Assembly: GCF_003751085.1 (NCBI RefSeq)
Contig: NZ_RJJY01000001.1
Span: 6,076,001 to 6,140,000 of the forward strand
Origin: Micromonospora sp. Llam0
GTDB lineage: Bacteria; Actinomycetota; Actinomycetes; Mycobacteriales; Micromonosporaceae
Length of the DNA stretch: 64,000 nt
Direction of reading: 5' to 3'
The notes beneath the pieces were generated by a model. It made no database searches and was not told the DNA's origin. It saw only the letters and a program-made list of their open reading frames with translations. Both the position numbers and the translations under genes were made by a program. How positions within the stretch are numbered: the first letter of the stretch is position 1; each line of letters starts with the position of its first letter. Below, piece by piece: positions 24,590-33,600 of this stretch.

Positions 24590-24658
24590 TCACTTGCGGG
24601 TCGTTGTCGTCTTCTTCTTCACCCGCGGCCTGCGGCCGAACTTCATGTTCCGGTTCAC
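24590..24658 (-). CDS. Tiny basic peptide B (22 aa), paralogue of peptide A
   Basis: GTG start with GGAGGG a few bases upstream. It begins MNRNMKFGRRPRVKKK and ends TTTTRK. MNR, RRP and VKKK fall at the same residue numbers as in peptide A, which supports the GTG over the internal ATG (residue 5). The stop is 82 bases ahead of the start of peptide A and 53 bases separate its start from the M16 peptidase stop. A threonine run replaces the extra lysines of peptide A, so the C-terminus is the variable part. Confidence 0.6.
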   Translation of the reverse strand: MNRNMKFGRRPRVKKKTTTTRK

Positions 24659-24711
24659 CCTTTCCCTCCCTTCATCGGTAGGTGGTCTGCCGGGTGGCCC
24701 GCCGCGAGCTT

Positions 24712-25998
24712 TCACCCGCCGGCGGTGGCCACCACCAGCTGGTCCGCCATGGACACGGCGGCGTCGTGGACCTGCTGCGGGGCGGCGGCTGCGATCCGGT
24801 CGGCGTACTCGGCCACCGACCAGCCGGCGCTGCCACCCAGCAGAGCGTGCCGGCCCAGCAGAAGAGTCTCATCGAGGGAGGTCTCGGCGTCGAGCCGGAC
24901 CAGCCCGGCGGCGCGTCGTCGGGCCACCGCCACCCGGGCGTCGCTCCAGCCATCCGCCACCGCCGACCGGATGAGGTCGGCGGCGAGCCGGGCTACCTCG
25001 TCGCGGTGCTCGATGGCGGTGGTGATCGCGATCCGCCAGACGCCGGTATCGGCGTAACCGCTGAGATCGCCCCAAATGTCGTAGGACAGCCCCAGATCGG
25101 TACGCAGCCGTTCGACGAGGACGGACGTGTTGCCCCCGGCGAACAGTTCCATGACCACCTCGGCGGCGGCGAGCCGCGGATCGGCCAGGGCGAACGCGGG
25201 TCCGCCGAGCACCACGACCGCAGTGTCGCCGGGCAGCGGATGATCCAGCCGCCGTGCCGGTACGCCGGCAGCCGTGGACGGCAACGGGAACGGAAGCGGG
25301 GGTGGAAGCGGGAGCGGCTCGGTCGCAGGCCGGACGGTGCGGGCACGCTGATGCGGTACGGACAGGCCGGCGAGGGCGCTCCGCGCGGTCGCAGCGGTCA
25401 CGGCCGCAGGGGTGACGCCGCCGGTGACCACGACGGCGACTCGTCCGGCCTGGAGATGGCGGCGGGACCAGGCGGCGACGTCGGCGGCGGTGAGCCGCAG
25501 CACGTCGGCGGGAGCGCCGCCGACCGGCCGGCCCATCGGGTGGTCGCCGTACACGGCGGCGAAGAACACGTCGTGGACGATGTCGGTGGGGTCGGCTTCA
25601 GCCAGGCGCAACTCCTCGAGCACCACCCGACGCTCGGCCTCGATGAGGACCGGGTCGAACTCGGTGACCGTCGCGGCCTCGGCGAGCAGGTCCAGTACGG
25701 GCAGCGCGTCGACCGTCGGGACCCGCGCGTACAGCACCACGTAGTCCCGAGCGGTGATCGCGTTGCCCTCGCCGCCGTACGATTCGATTTCGTCGATGAC
25801 CCGCATCGTCCGGCCGGGCGGCACCGCCTGCATGACCAGGTGTTCGAACAGGTGGGCGGTGCCGGGGGTGGTTTCGTCGCGGGCCCCGGCGAGAATCCAC
25901 ACCGACACGGTGGTGATCTCGGCACCCGGCCGGTGGCGGGTCAGCACCTGGATGTCGTGGTCCACCGCCCGCCCGGCGATGTCGGCGGCGGCGGTCAC
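24712..25998 (-). CDS. M16-family metallopeptidase
   Basis: 428 aa. The inverse zinc motif HLFEH (residues 49-53) is present with the distal glutamate pair in RRVVLEEL (about 128-129), so the active site looks complete. One M16 unit is about 220 residues; this protein holds the active unit plus the usual inactive partner half. M16 peptidases process peptide precursors in several RiPP-type pathways (PqqF/PqqG-like). Its ATG overlaps the stop of the upstream nucleotidyltransferase gene (ATGA), and the two tiny peptides follow. Confidence 0.9.
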   Translation of the reverse strand: MTAAADIAGRAVDHDIQVLTRHRPGAEITTVSVWILAGARDETTPGTAHLFEHLVMQAVPPGRTMRVIDEIESYGGEGNAITARDYVVLYARVPTVDALPVLDLLAEAATVTEFDPVLIEAERRVVLEELRLAEADPTDIVHDVFFAAVYGDHPMGRPVGGAPADVLRLTAADVAAWSRRHLQAGRVAVVVTGGVTPAAVTAATARSALAGLSVPHQRARTVRPATEPLPLPPPLPFPLPSTAAGVPARRLDHPLPGDTAVVVLGGPAFALADPRLAAAEVVMELFAGGNTSVLVERLRTDLGLSYDIWGDLSGYADTGVWRIAITTAIEHRDEVARLAADLIRSAVADGWSDARVAVARRRAAGLVRLDAETSLDETLLLGRHALLGGSAGWSVAEYADRIAAAAPQQVHDAAVSMADQLVVATAGG

Positions 25999-27179
25999 GG
26001 ATGCGCTCCGGTGCTCGCCGGTCGAGGCTCCGGGCCGGACAGTTCCGCGACGGTGTCCTCGTCGACCTCATCGCCGATCGTCAACAGGAACCTGCCGACC
26101 GGAGTGTCCACCCAGGCCAGCCGGCCGCGCTCATGCAGAACTGCGGTAGGGGCGGCACTTCGCGGGGCACCGTCCAACGGCAGGCCGAAGGCCAGCACCC
26201 CGGACCGGACGGACGCACCGGCGGAGAGCCGCTCCGCGGCCACCGCCCAGGACCGCTGCTCGATCCGGGCGGAGGCACCCTTGATGTTGCGACGCTGCAG
26301 GTGGCGGGCCACGCCGGTGAGGGGGCGGCGCAGCACGGCCGCGCTGCGGATCGCCCGGCGGGCACGGGTGTCCAGCTGGTTCCGCCGAGGTGGCGGTGGC
26401 AGTGGTGGAAGGCTCGTCCGCGCGACGAGCGCGGCGAGTTCGGCGTACTCCGGCCACAACCCGAGGGCGGTCAGCGCCCCGGTGAGGGTGGCCAGTTCGT
26501 CCTCGGAGGCCGAGGCAACCAACAGGCTGGCGTCGATCAGATCCCGGGCCCGGAAGCGTTGCTCGAAGCGCTCGAACAGGAGCATCAAGGTGTTCTTCAC
26601 CGCCGGCGCCCGCCAGGGCTGCGGCATGGCGGTCAGTGGTCGCACTCCGGCCAGGTCACCCAGCGACCACCAGGTGGCGATCTCCACCCCGTACGGCAGG
26701 ACGAAGCGGGATTCGTGCGGGCGCCGCAGACTCACCATCATGTGCAGACGATCGTCGAAACAGGCGAACGTGCCGGTGTGCAGGTCCCAGCCATCGTCGA
26801 TGAGTAGGTTTGCCGCTCGCCACAGATCAGCCTCGGTGCTGGCGACGTAGTCGAGGTCGTTCATGGTGCGACCAAGACCAGCCGGGTAGCGGTCGGCTAC
26901 CTCCAGGCCTTTGATCGGGGTCAGGTCGCTGACGCGTGCGGCGAGCTCAGTGGCCACGGTGCGGTAAAACGCGATCCGCGAGGTGGCCAACTCAAGATCG
27001 TAGGCGGTGCCCGGGTCAAGGGTGACGCCGTCTGCGGCCCACGCGGAGTACAGGGTGGCGGTCAGCGACGGCTGCCCCTGGCGAAGTGCCGCGACCGCCT
27101 CGGCCGGTTCCTCGAACGACTCGCCGCTACAGACGCTCAACGCACTAAGGACATCGTCCGATGACAATGCAAAGGTCAC
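25995..27179 (-). CDS. Nucleotidyltransferase-family protein (NTP_transf_5-like)
   Basis: 394 aa from the GTG at 27179, which has GAGGAG 9 bases upstream; the longer frame to 27221 would start inside a hairpin. Core motifs GLEVADRYPAGLGRTMNDLD (about residues 106-125) and the aspartates that follow match the family annotated as uncharacterised nucleotidyltransferases, several of which occur in lasso-peptide and other RiPP clusters. A later AVKNTLMLLFERFEQRF, RDLIDASLLV segment is also typical. It could nucleotidylate or phosphorylate a precursor or a small molecule; the substrate is unknown. Confidence 0.78.
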   Translation of the reverse strand: MTFALSSDDVLSALSVCSGESFEEPAEAVAALRQGQPSLTATLYSAWAADGVTLDPGTAYDLELATSRIAFYRTVATELAARVSDLTPIKGLEVADRYPAGLGRTMNDLDYVASTEADLWRAANLLIDDGWDLHTGTFACFDDRLHMMVSLRRPHESRFVLPYGVEIATWWSLGDLAGVRPLTAMPQPWRAPAVKNTLMLLFERFEQRFRARDLIDASLLVASASEDELATLTGALTALGLWPEYAELAALVARTSLPPLPPPPRRNQLDTRARRAIRSAAVLRRPLTGVARHLQRRNIKGASARIEQRSWAVAAERLSAGASVRSGVLAFGLPLDGAPRSAAPTAVLHERGRLAWVDTPVGRFLLTIGDEVDEDTVAELSGPEPRPASTGAHP

Positions 27180-27198
27180 GGTACGGTGCTCCTCGCGG

Positions 27199-27238
27199 CT
27201 CGGCGACGCCGGCGTTCGCACCGCACGGCGACGCCGAG
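27199..27238 (-). terminator. Attenuator-like hairpin between the precursor gene and the operon
   Basis: In the minus-strand RNA CTCGGCGTCGCCG pairs with CGGCGTCGCCGAG over 13 positions with one central U-U mismatch and a 14-base loop. It lies 17 bases after the stop of the 49-aa peptide and before the next ribosome binding site. Such partial terminators commonly keep precursor-peptide transcripts more abundant than those of downstream enzymes. Confidence 0.6.
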
Positions 27239-27255
27239 CGCCCGACGGCGGTGCG

Positions 27256-27405
27256 CTAGTAGTTGGGCAGGCAGTCCGTGCAGGTGGTGCGGAACTTGGC
27301 CACCTGGACCGCCTGGCGACGCGCGAGCATCTTCTCGACCCGGCTCGGAGTGAGCAGCGTGGGCGCGACTACCGTGTCTTTCCTGACGCTAGTGGAGTTC
27401 TTCAC
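27256..27405 (-). CDS. 49-aa precursor-like peptide, candidate RiPP precursor
   Basis: GTG start with AAGGGG 5 bases upstream. It begins MKNSTSVRKDTVVAPTLLTP, continues with a basic helical stretch (SRVEKMLARRQAVQVAK) and ends FRTTCTDCLPNY. The polar, helix-prone N-terminal part and the short Cys-containing C-terminus resemble a leader-core layout. Position supports this: first gene after a consensus promoter, followed by an attenuator hairpin, then a nucleotidyltransferase and an M16 peptidase. The peptide class is not identifiable: no lanthipeptide, lasso, YcaO or radical-SAM enzyme is in the window. Confidence 0.65.
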   Translation of the reverse strand: MKNSTSVRKDTVVAPTLLTPSRVEKMLARRQAVQVAKFRTTCTDCLPNY

Positions 27406-27445
27406 TTCATCCCCTTGCTAGGAAAAGTGGTGGCGTATTCAGCTG

Positions 27446-27474
27446 ATCGTACGGAGATCGCCACACGCAGTCAA
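27446..27474 (-). promoter_or_regulatory. Consensus sigma-70 type promoter of the precursor operon
   Basis: On the minus strand TTGACT (27474-27469), a 17-bp spacer and TACGAT (27451-27446). A start near 27439 gives a leader of about 34 nt before the GTG of the 49-aa peptide. The surrounding 27420-27660 region is less GC-rich and otherwise empty. Confidence 0.65.
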
Positions 27475-27659
27475 TACACAGACCTCTATTGCCGTCCAAG
27501 CAGGGGAATCGATCAGCACCAAATTAGTTAATGCCGGATAAAAGCTGGGAGCCACCCAAAACCGACCAACCACCGCCACCCAGGACGGAACCACCAAGAT
27601 CAATTAACCAGAATCCGGGCGACACGCCGACGCCAGCCCGAATCTTCGTCAAGTGATCT

Positions 27660-28460
27660 TCACGCTACGCCTGGTGCGTCGAGCGGGGTGAGCCGGCCAA
27701 GGAAGTCGCCGAACGACCAGCCCATGCTGGTAGTGACCACCTGCCGCTCCCGCCAGGCGATCACATCCGGCGTCCCCGGGCCGGCCAGCAGGTCCTTCGG
27801 CAGGAAGCCGACGCTGCCCGGGCGGGGTTCCGCCAGCCGAAGCAGCAGCAGACCCTCCATCGGGACCGCGATGACAACGAAGTCCATCGACAACTTCCCG
27901 ACCCGCCACTCCCGCTCAGCGGTCAGCAGGTCGAACGCCGGATACTCCGGGTGCACACCCAGCAGCGGACGCCCCGGGAACAGGGTGAACGGCGCACCCG
28001 GCACCCACTGCGGCTCCACCGGCTGCATGCCGTTCGTCTGAGACAACCAATCCCGGTAGGCCCAGGGAAGCGGGCGCTCCAGCGCCTGCTCCAGTGCCTG
28101 CAGCCGCCCCTCGTCCAGCTGCCCGAACGGCTGCCGCTGCGCCGGCCGCCACCCCGTCACCGCCGTCGACTCGTCCACCACCGGCGGCGCCTCACCCGGC
28201 GCCAGCCGCCGCACCGTGACCCGCCACCGACCAGCGTTCTCGAAATGCGCCCCAGCGAAGTACCAGCTTTCGGCACCGATCGGGAAGGTCTCGCCAAGCC
28301 GCAGCAGGTGCGTCGTCGAATCGGCAGTCCCGGGATAGGCAACCACCACCTGCGCAGTCGCCGGCCGCTGCGGGTTCGCCCCCGCCGCACCGAGGCTGAA
28401 CGTACCCATGTTCACCTGTGTGTTGTTCCGGACCACTAGTACATCAGGGTACGAAGGCAC
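27660..28460 (-). CDS. DUF6406-like/SUKH (SMI1-KNR4) immunity-type protein
   Basis: 266 aa, GTG start after AAGGACAGG. The N-terminal half (residues 1-105) is beta-rich (VNMGTFSLGAAG, LRLGETFPIGAESWYFAG) and resembles DUF6406. The second half has the SUKH signature LPWAYRDWLSQTNGM and later FVVIAVPMEGLLLLRL, GFLPKDLLAG. SUKH proteins neutralise nuclease, deaminase and other polymorphic toxins by direct binding. It starts 24 bases after the giant toxin frame ends and is the natural immunity candidate for the calpain-like terminal module. It is last on this strand before the biosynthetic locus. Confidence 0.8.
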   Translation of the reverse strand: MPSYPDVLVVRNNTQVNMGTFSLGAAGANPQRPATAQVVVAYPGTADSTTHLLRLGETFPIGAESWYFAGAHFENAGRWRVTVRRLAPGEAPPVVDESTAVTGWRPAQRQPFGQLDEGRLQALEQALERPLPWAYRDWLSQTNGMQPVEPQWVPGAPFTLFPGRPLLGVHPEYPAFDLLTAEREWRVGKLSMDFVVIAVPMEGLLLLRLAEPRPGSVGFLPKDLLAGPGTPDVIAWRERQVVTTSMGWSFGDFLGRLTPLDAPGVA

Positions 28461-28484
28461 AATCCTGTCCTTCCTGTCGAGAAC

Positions 28485-30660
28485 TCAGCCACCGAGCATT
28501 TCATGCAGCGTCGACTCGTCCGGCAGCTCGAAGCCCAACTCGCTGCGGGCCACCTGCTCTGCCTCCGCCCGGCTCACCGGCAAGCGTCCCGCTGCGTCGG
28601 CTGGTGCCGAAACAATGCCAGGGCTGGGTGCCGCAGTATTGTTACCCCAGGCTATCGAGCGCGGACCGTCCGGTCCCACCTCGACGGCCAGCAGCTCGAC
28701 AAGCTCACCGGCGGAGCCCCGGTCCGCGTAGTAGACGAAGTACGTGCCACCCCGGTCGATCACCGTCCGGCCCGGCCCTGCAACGGTCAGCGCGTTGGTC
28801 GCCACGCCCGCCGACGCACCGACGCGGGCTTCCGCAGTCAACCCACCTGCCCAGCTGGCCTGCTCCGCGACGGGCGGCACCGGCCGGGGCGGCGGGGGCG
28901 GCGGCACCACTGGCGCGCGATCGAGGTGGGCGTAGTCCCTACTCATCAGGTCGAGAAACTCCCGCACCGGCATCGGCTGCGGATGGCTATGGTTCCACGG
29001 GTTGCGCAGCCAGACACGCCCGTTCTGAACCGCCACCACCTCGTACGCGTGTCCGGCATACAGCCCGTACGGCGGCGTTCCGTTTGGCAGATGCTGGTAG
29101 CGGTGCGGCGGCAAGGTGCTGGCGATCACCGGATTCCGCTGCGCCAACAATTGGGCCAGCGTCGCCTCGACCGTTGCTTCGCTGCCTGGATCCGTGGGGA
29201 ACCGGTCAGTGCGGGCAGGCGCGCCGGTCAGTTGGGTCAGCAGCTCCGCCCACAGATCGGGAGTGCTGCCGGGATCCATCCGGGCGTAGCCGCGTGGTGC
29301 GGCCAGGTGCGGATCGGGCTGCTCCTGCCAGCCCTGCCACTGCTGCTGCCAGGCGACCTGCCGCGACTCGGTCCAGGTCCGGTCGACCGCCGCCAGCGCC
29401 TTCTCCAGGATGCTTGCCCATGCCGCCCCTACCCGCGACTGGTCAGCGTAGGCGGCCTGCCCTGGCATTATGGCGTGCACCGGGACATCCGGAGTCACGG
29501 TGATCCGCAAACGCCGGCCGGTGGGAGTGGTCCGGCCACCCGGGAGACTGCTCTCGTGGAGTAGGACGTCGACGGTGCCGTCCGGGTTCGGATGGAACAA
29601 CCCACCGATCGTCTGCGGGCTGTGTCCGGCGACCGCGCCGATCGAGGCGAGCATGCCGCAGTCGCCGAGAGCTCCCTGCGCGACGTGCTCCCGCCTGGGC
29701 AGCCCATTCCACAGGGGTGCTGCGGTACCCGAGTTGGGATCCACCGGGCGGCCGTACTCCGGTGCCACCTCTCCGGAATCCGGCTCGGGCAGAGTCGGGT
29801 GGTCGGCGTACACGTGGATCTCGGTCGGACCGGCGGCGAGCGGTGATGCTTCCGGCGCCGGCCCGACCGGCGCGCTCGGCGCCAGGTTGAGGATCGCCCG
29901 CGTCAACGCGTCCGGGACCAGCACCATCGTGCGGGTCTGCCCCAGGTAGTGAAAGCTGTGGCTGCCCAGCAGCCGGACGACTTCCGGGTTCTGCCCGTAC
30001 CTTGCGGTGATCGTCGCATGGGCCCGGCGGACGTCCTCGGCCAGCAGCGCCCGTCGGCCGGCGTCCGTCGTCAGGTCGAAACCCGGGTGTACGCCGCCCA
30101 CATCGACATGCGGCGCGTTCGCCAGCACGTACGGGCTGATGTCGACCTGGCCGGTCAGATCGACGTACACCCCGTCGCGGGCGACCCGCGCGGCCAGCGC
30201 CGGATCGACGGCCTGCAGTTGGGCGATCTGATCGGCGCGCAGCCCGATCACCTGCCCGGCGGAGGCCGGCAACGTCGGCAGGCTCCGCTGGCCCTGCTCG
30301 GCGTCGACGGCGAGCCGGTGCAACTGCTCGGTGAGCTGCGGCGCAAACGGAACGTACCCGTTGTGGACCAGCCGGGCCCGGTAGTCACGCTGCTGGGCGC
30401 GTTGCGGCTCGGTCAGCGTCGCCGGGTCCGCACCGAGCACCGCCAAGACGGTCTCCGGCGTGAGCGCCGGTGAGGTGAGCCGGAGCAGCAGGTTCGCCAG
30501 GTCGGGCGGCAGCTGCGCCCACCGCGCGTACGCCTGCGGGGTGCCGCCGGTCAGGCCGAGCTGGTCGACGAGTACGCCGATCTCGGCGCGCAGCGCCAGC
30601 CGGGTCCCCGGGTCGGCAGCGGTGTAGTTTGTCGACAGCTGGCGGATCCGGGTCAGCCGG
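28485..30660 (-). other. Module: calpain-like cysteine protease toxin domain (terminal)
   Basis: Motifs QGALGDCGMLASIGAVAG (Cys) and GHAYEVVAVQNGRVWLRNPW (His and Asn) give the C2 calpain triad order. An N-terminal helical part (4145-4400) and a Pro-rich stretch (PPPPPPRPVPP) flank it; the last 110 residues contain a second small domain. This is the only module followed by a proper stop, and a SUKH gene follows. Confidence 0.72.
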
Positions 30661-33600
30661 GGGTCGGCTGGTCCGCTGTCCCGGCTCGGGGCCAGATCTG
30701 GTGACCGCTGATCCGGCCCTGCCGCCTCGCCGCCACGTACTGCTTCATGGCCACCGGTATCGGCAGGCTGCTGTGCACCGTCACCGTCCCCGACTGGTCG
30801 ATGATGTAGCAGCCCATCCCGACGTGCGCCCCCGTCGCCCGCTGTTCGGTCGACGGTGTCTCCTTCGCCAGCCAGCCGAACTCGAACGGATGCAGATCGA
30901 TCAGATTCGCCGTCCCGACCAGCCGTTCGATCAGTTGCTGCGCTTCGTCCTCCGTCATCGCCGGGCACCTCACTGGTTGTCGTGAGTGGCGTCGCTACGC
31001 TGCGGTCATGTCCGACGCCAGCGACGGCCGGCCCGCTGTCAGCGATGCCCTGTACGCCGCCATCCTCGCCGACCCCGACGACATGGACCTGCGGCTGCGC
31101 TACGCCGACGCCGTCGAACCCACCGACCCCGACCACGCCGCGCTGATCCGGCTCCAGATCGAGTACGACCGGGCCACGATCGCCGGCGCCCCGATCGCGC
31201 CCGAGCTGTCCCGGCGGATGCGTGGACTCGCCGTCACGCTCGAGCCGCGGCTCTGTGCGGGGATCGCCGGGCTCGTCGACGACTGCGGGGTACGGCGTGG
31301 CTTCGCCGAGCTGATCGAGTTGCCCGGTGCCGACTTCCTCGACCGGGGCACGGAGATCTACCGCCTGGCTCCGGTCCGCCACGTCCTGCTCACCGGCGTC
31401 AGCCCGGACCTGGTCGGTGCGATCTCCGCGAGCCCGCTGCTGGCCCGACTCACCAGCCTCGGACTGGACGACAACCCGATCGGTGACGACGGGCTGCGTA
31501 CCCTGCTGGCCTCCCCACACCTGCGGCGGCTCCGCTGGCTGGGACTGGTCAACTGCGGCATCACCCCGGTCGGTGCCGAACTGTTCGCCGAACTCGCCCC
31601 CCGGGTCCTGCCGGACCTGCGGTTCGTCTACTTCGCCCGCAACCACGCCGAGCTGGTCCCCTACGGTGCGGGCTTCGACGCCGTCGGCGGGCAGGACCCG
31701 ATCGACGTCTACGTCCCGCCGATCGCCGAGCGGATCACCGCCGAGCACGGGCCGCTGCCCTGGCTCGACCCCGCCATCGCCTGGCGGGGGGGATTTGTCG
31801 ACTTCAGCGAGGTGTGACGGCGGCGGTAGCGATCTCCGGTTAGCCTCGGCGATCCGCTGCGCGTGGAAGCGGATACTCGGCGGGATGTTGCGTGAGTCGT
31901 CCGGCAGCGCAGCGGACGCTTCGCTGATCTGGAGCTCCGCTGACCTCCTGAACCTGGGGCCGACCGACGGCATGAGCTGACGGGCCACTGCGGCGGCACC
32001 GAGGATCCGCAGCTGTCCGGAGGCGTCGGACAGGCCGAGAAAGTCGGGACCGCCGTCGCGGGTGGTCGCCGGCCCGTGCAGCGGGCGCAGTTGCAGCGCG
32101 TCGGCGAGTGCGGCGACCCCGCCCGGGTATTCGGGAGCCTGGCCGATGGAGAGGACGACCCGGTCGTACTCGTGGCGGGTGCCGTCGCTGAACTCGACCA
32201 GGAACGTACCGTCCACGGTGTGCCGGGCGGAGACGATTTCGCGCAGCGACTGGCTGATCCGGCTGTCGGTGGCGGCCACGTCGTACGCGCCGACCTCGGG
32301 CAACGTGTTGCGGCGGTTGTAGCCGCCGGAGAAGCTGCGCTGAAATTGCAGGTCGGCGTCCCGGGTCGGGTCACCGGTGCGGTCGGCCGGTGGCAGCCCG
32401 ACCGCGCGGGCCGACCAGTCGATGGTGGCCGCCGGTGACGCGGCGGCCTGCTCGATGTCCCACGCCCCGGAGGCGCCCGCGCCGAACACCAGCACCCGGT
32501 CACCCGGCTGGTACGCGTCGGCGAGGTTCTGCCCGCCGAAGTCGATCCGGGGTCGTGCTGGCCGAGGGCCGGTGAACCGGCCGTCGGCGTCGTAGCCGAG
32601 CCGCTGCGCCACGTCGCCGGGCAGCGCGGCCGGGTCGACCGGGAAGCCGTCCGGCGCGTACACCTGGCCGGTCCCGGCGTCGACGGCGTAGCCGCTGTCC
32701 GGATCGACCAGCAGCGGATCGGTGAGCCGGCCGGCGGTGTCAGCCAGCAGCGGCGGGTCGGCGCGGACGGCATCGGCGCCGCCGAGCACCGCACGGACCT
32801 GGGTGGGCAGTGACGCCGGGTCGACGGCCACCCCGGTCGGGTCCCGGAACACCGGCACCGGGCCGGACCGGTCGACCTGGTAGCCGGTCGCCGGGTCAAC
32901 GTACCGGCCGGTTGTCGACGCCGGCGCGGCCGGCACCCGCGCCGGGCCCGGACCGGCGGCGATGTCCACGCTGGCCGCGTAGAAACTGCGCTCGCCGAGC
33001 GTCACCCGGTAGTTCGCGCCATCCGGCCAGCCGGTGGCATCGCTGGCACCGGCCGGACGGGGAGTGATCGCGGTCGCGGTGCCCTGATAGCTCGGCATCC
33101 CGGTGTACGCGCGGGCCGCGCCGACCGCCGCCGCGAAGTCGCTGGAGAGGGCGAACTGGGTGCCTTCGTCGGCGAAGTCCGCCGGCTGGAACGGCAGCCC
33201 GGGGATCTCCAATTCGCTGGGGACCTGCCCCATCAGCAGCTGCTGCCGGTCCGCCCACGGGTCGTGGCCCTGCGACACGGCCAGCACCGGCGGCAGGCCG
33301 TCACCGGTGTCCGGTGGCGCGTCGAGGGTGGCGAAGTCGGCCGTGGCCGCCCAGCCGCCGCCGATGACCAGCCGGTCGAAGACGTGCCGCGGGTCGGCGT
33401 CGAGCGCGGCGTCGACCCGGTCGGTCAACGCCAGGTCCGCCTGGTCGCGGGCGGCTGTCGCCTGTGCGGCCCACCGGCGGGCCGCCGCCCGTACGTCGGC
33501 CTGGACGACCCGGATCTCGTCGGCCAGGCCGGGTCGGTCGCGGGCGACCGCGAGCAGCCCGGCGAGGTCCGCGAAGGCCGGCCCCAACTGGGTACGGACG

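Noticed and set aside
24712..26850. 722-codon plus-strand frame antisense to M16 and nucleotidyltransferase genes
   Set aside because: Codon-bias shadow; the minus strand has the HLFEH motif and coupled genes.
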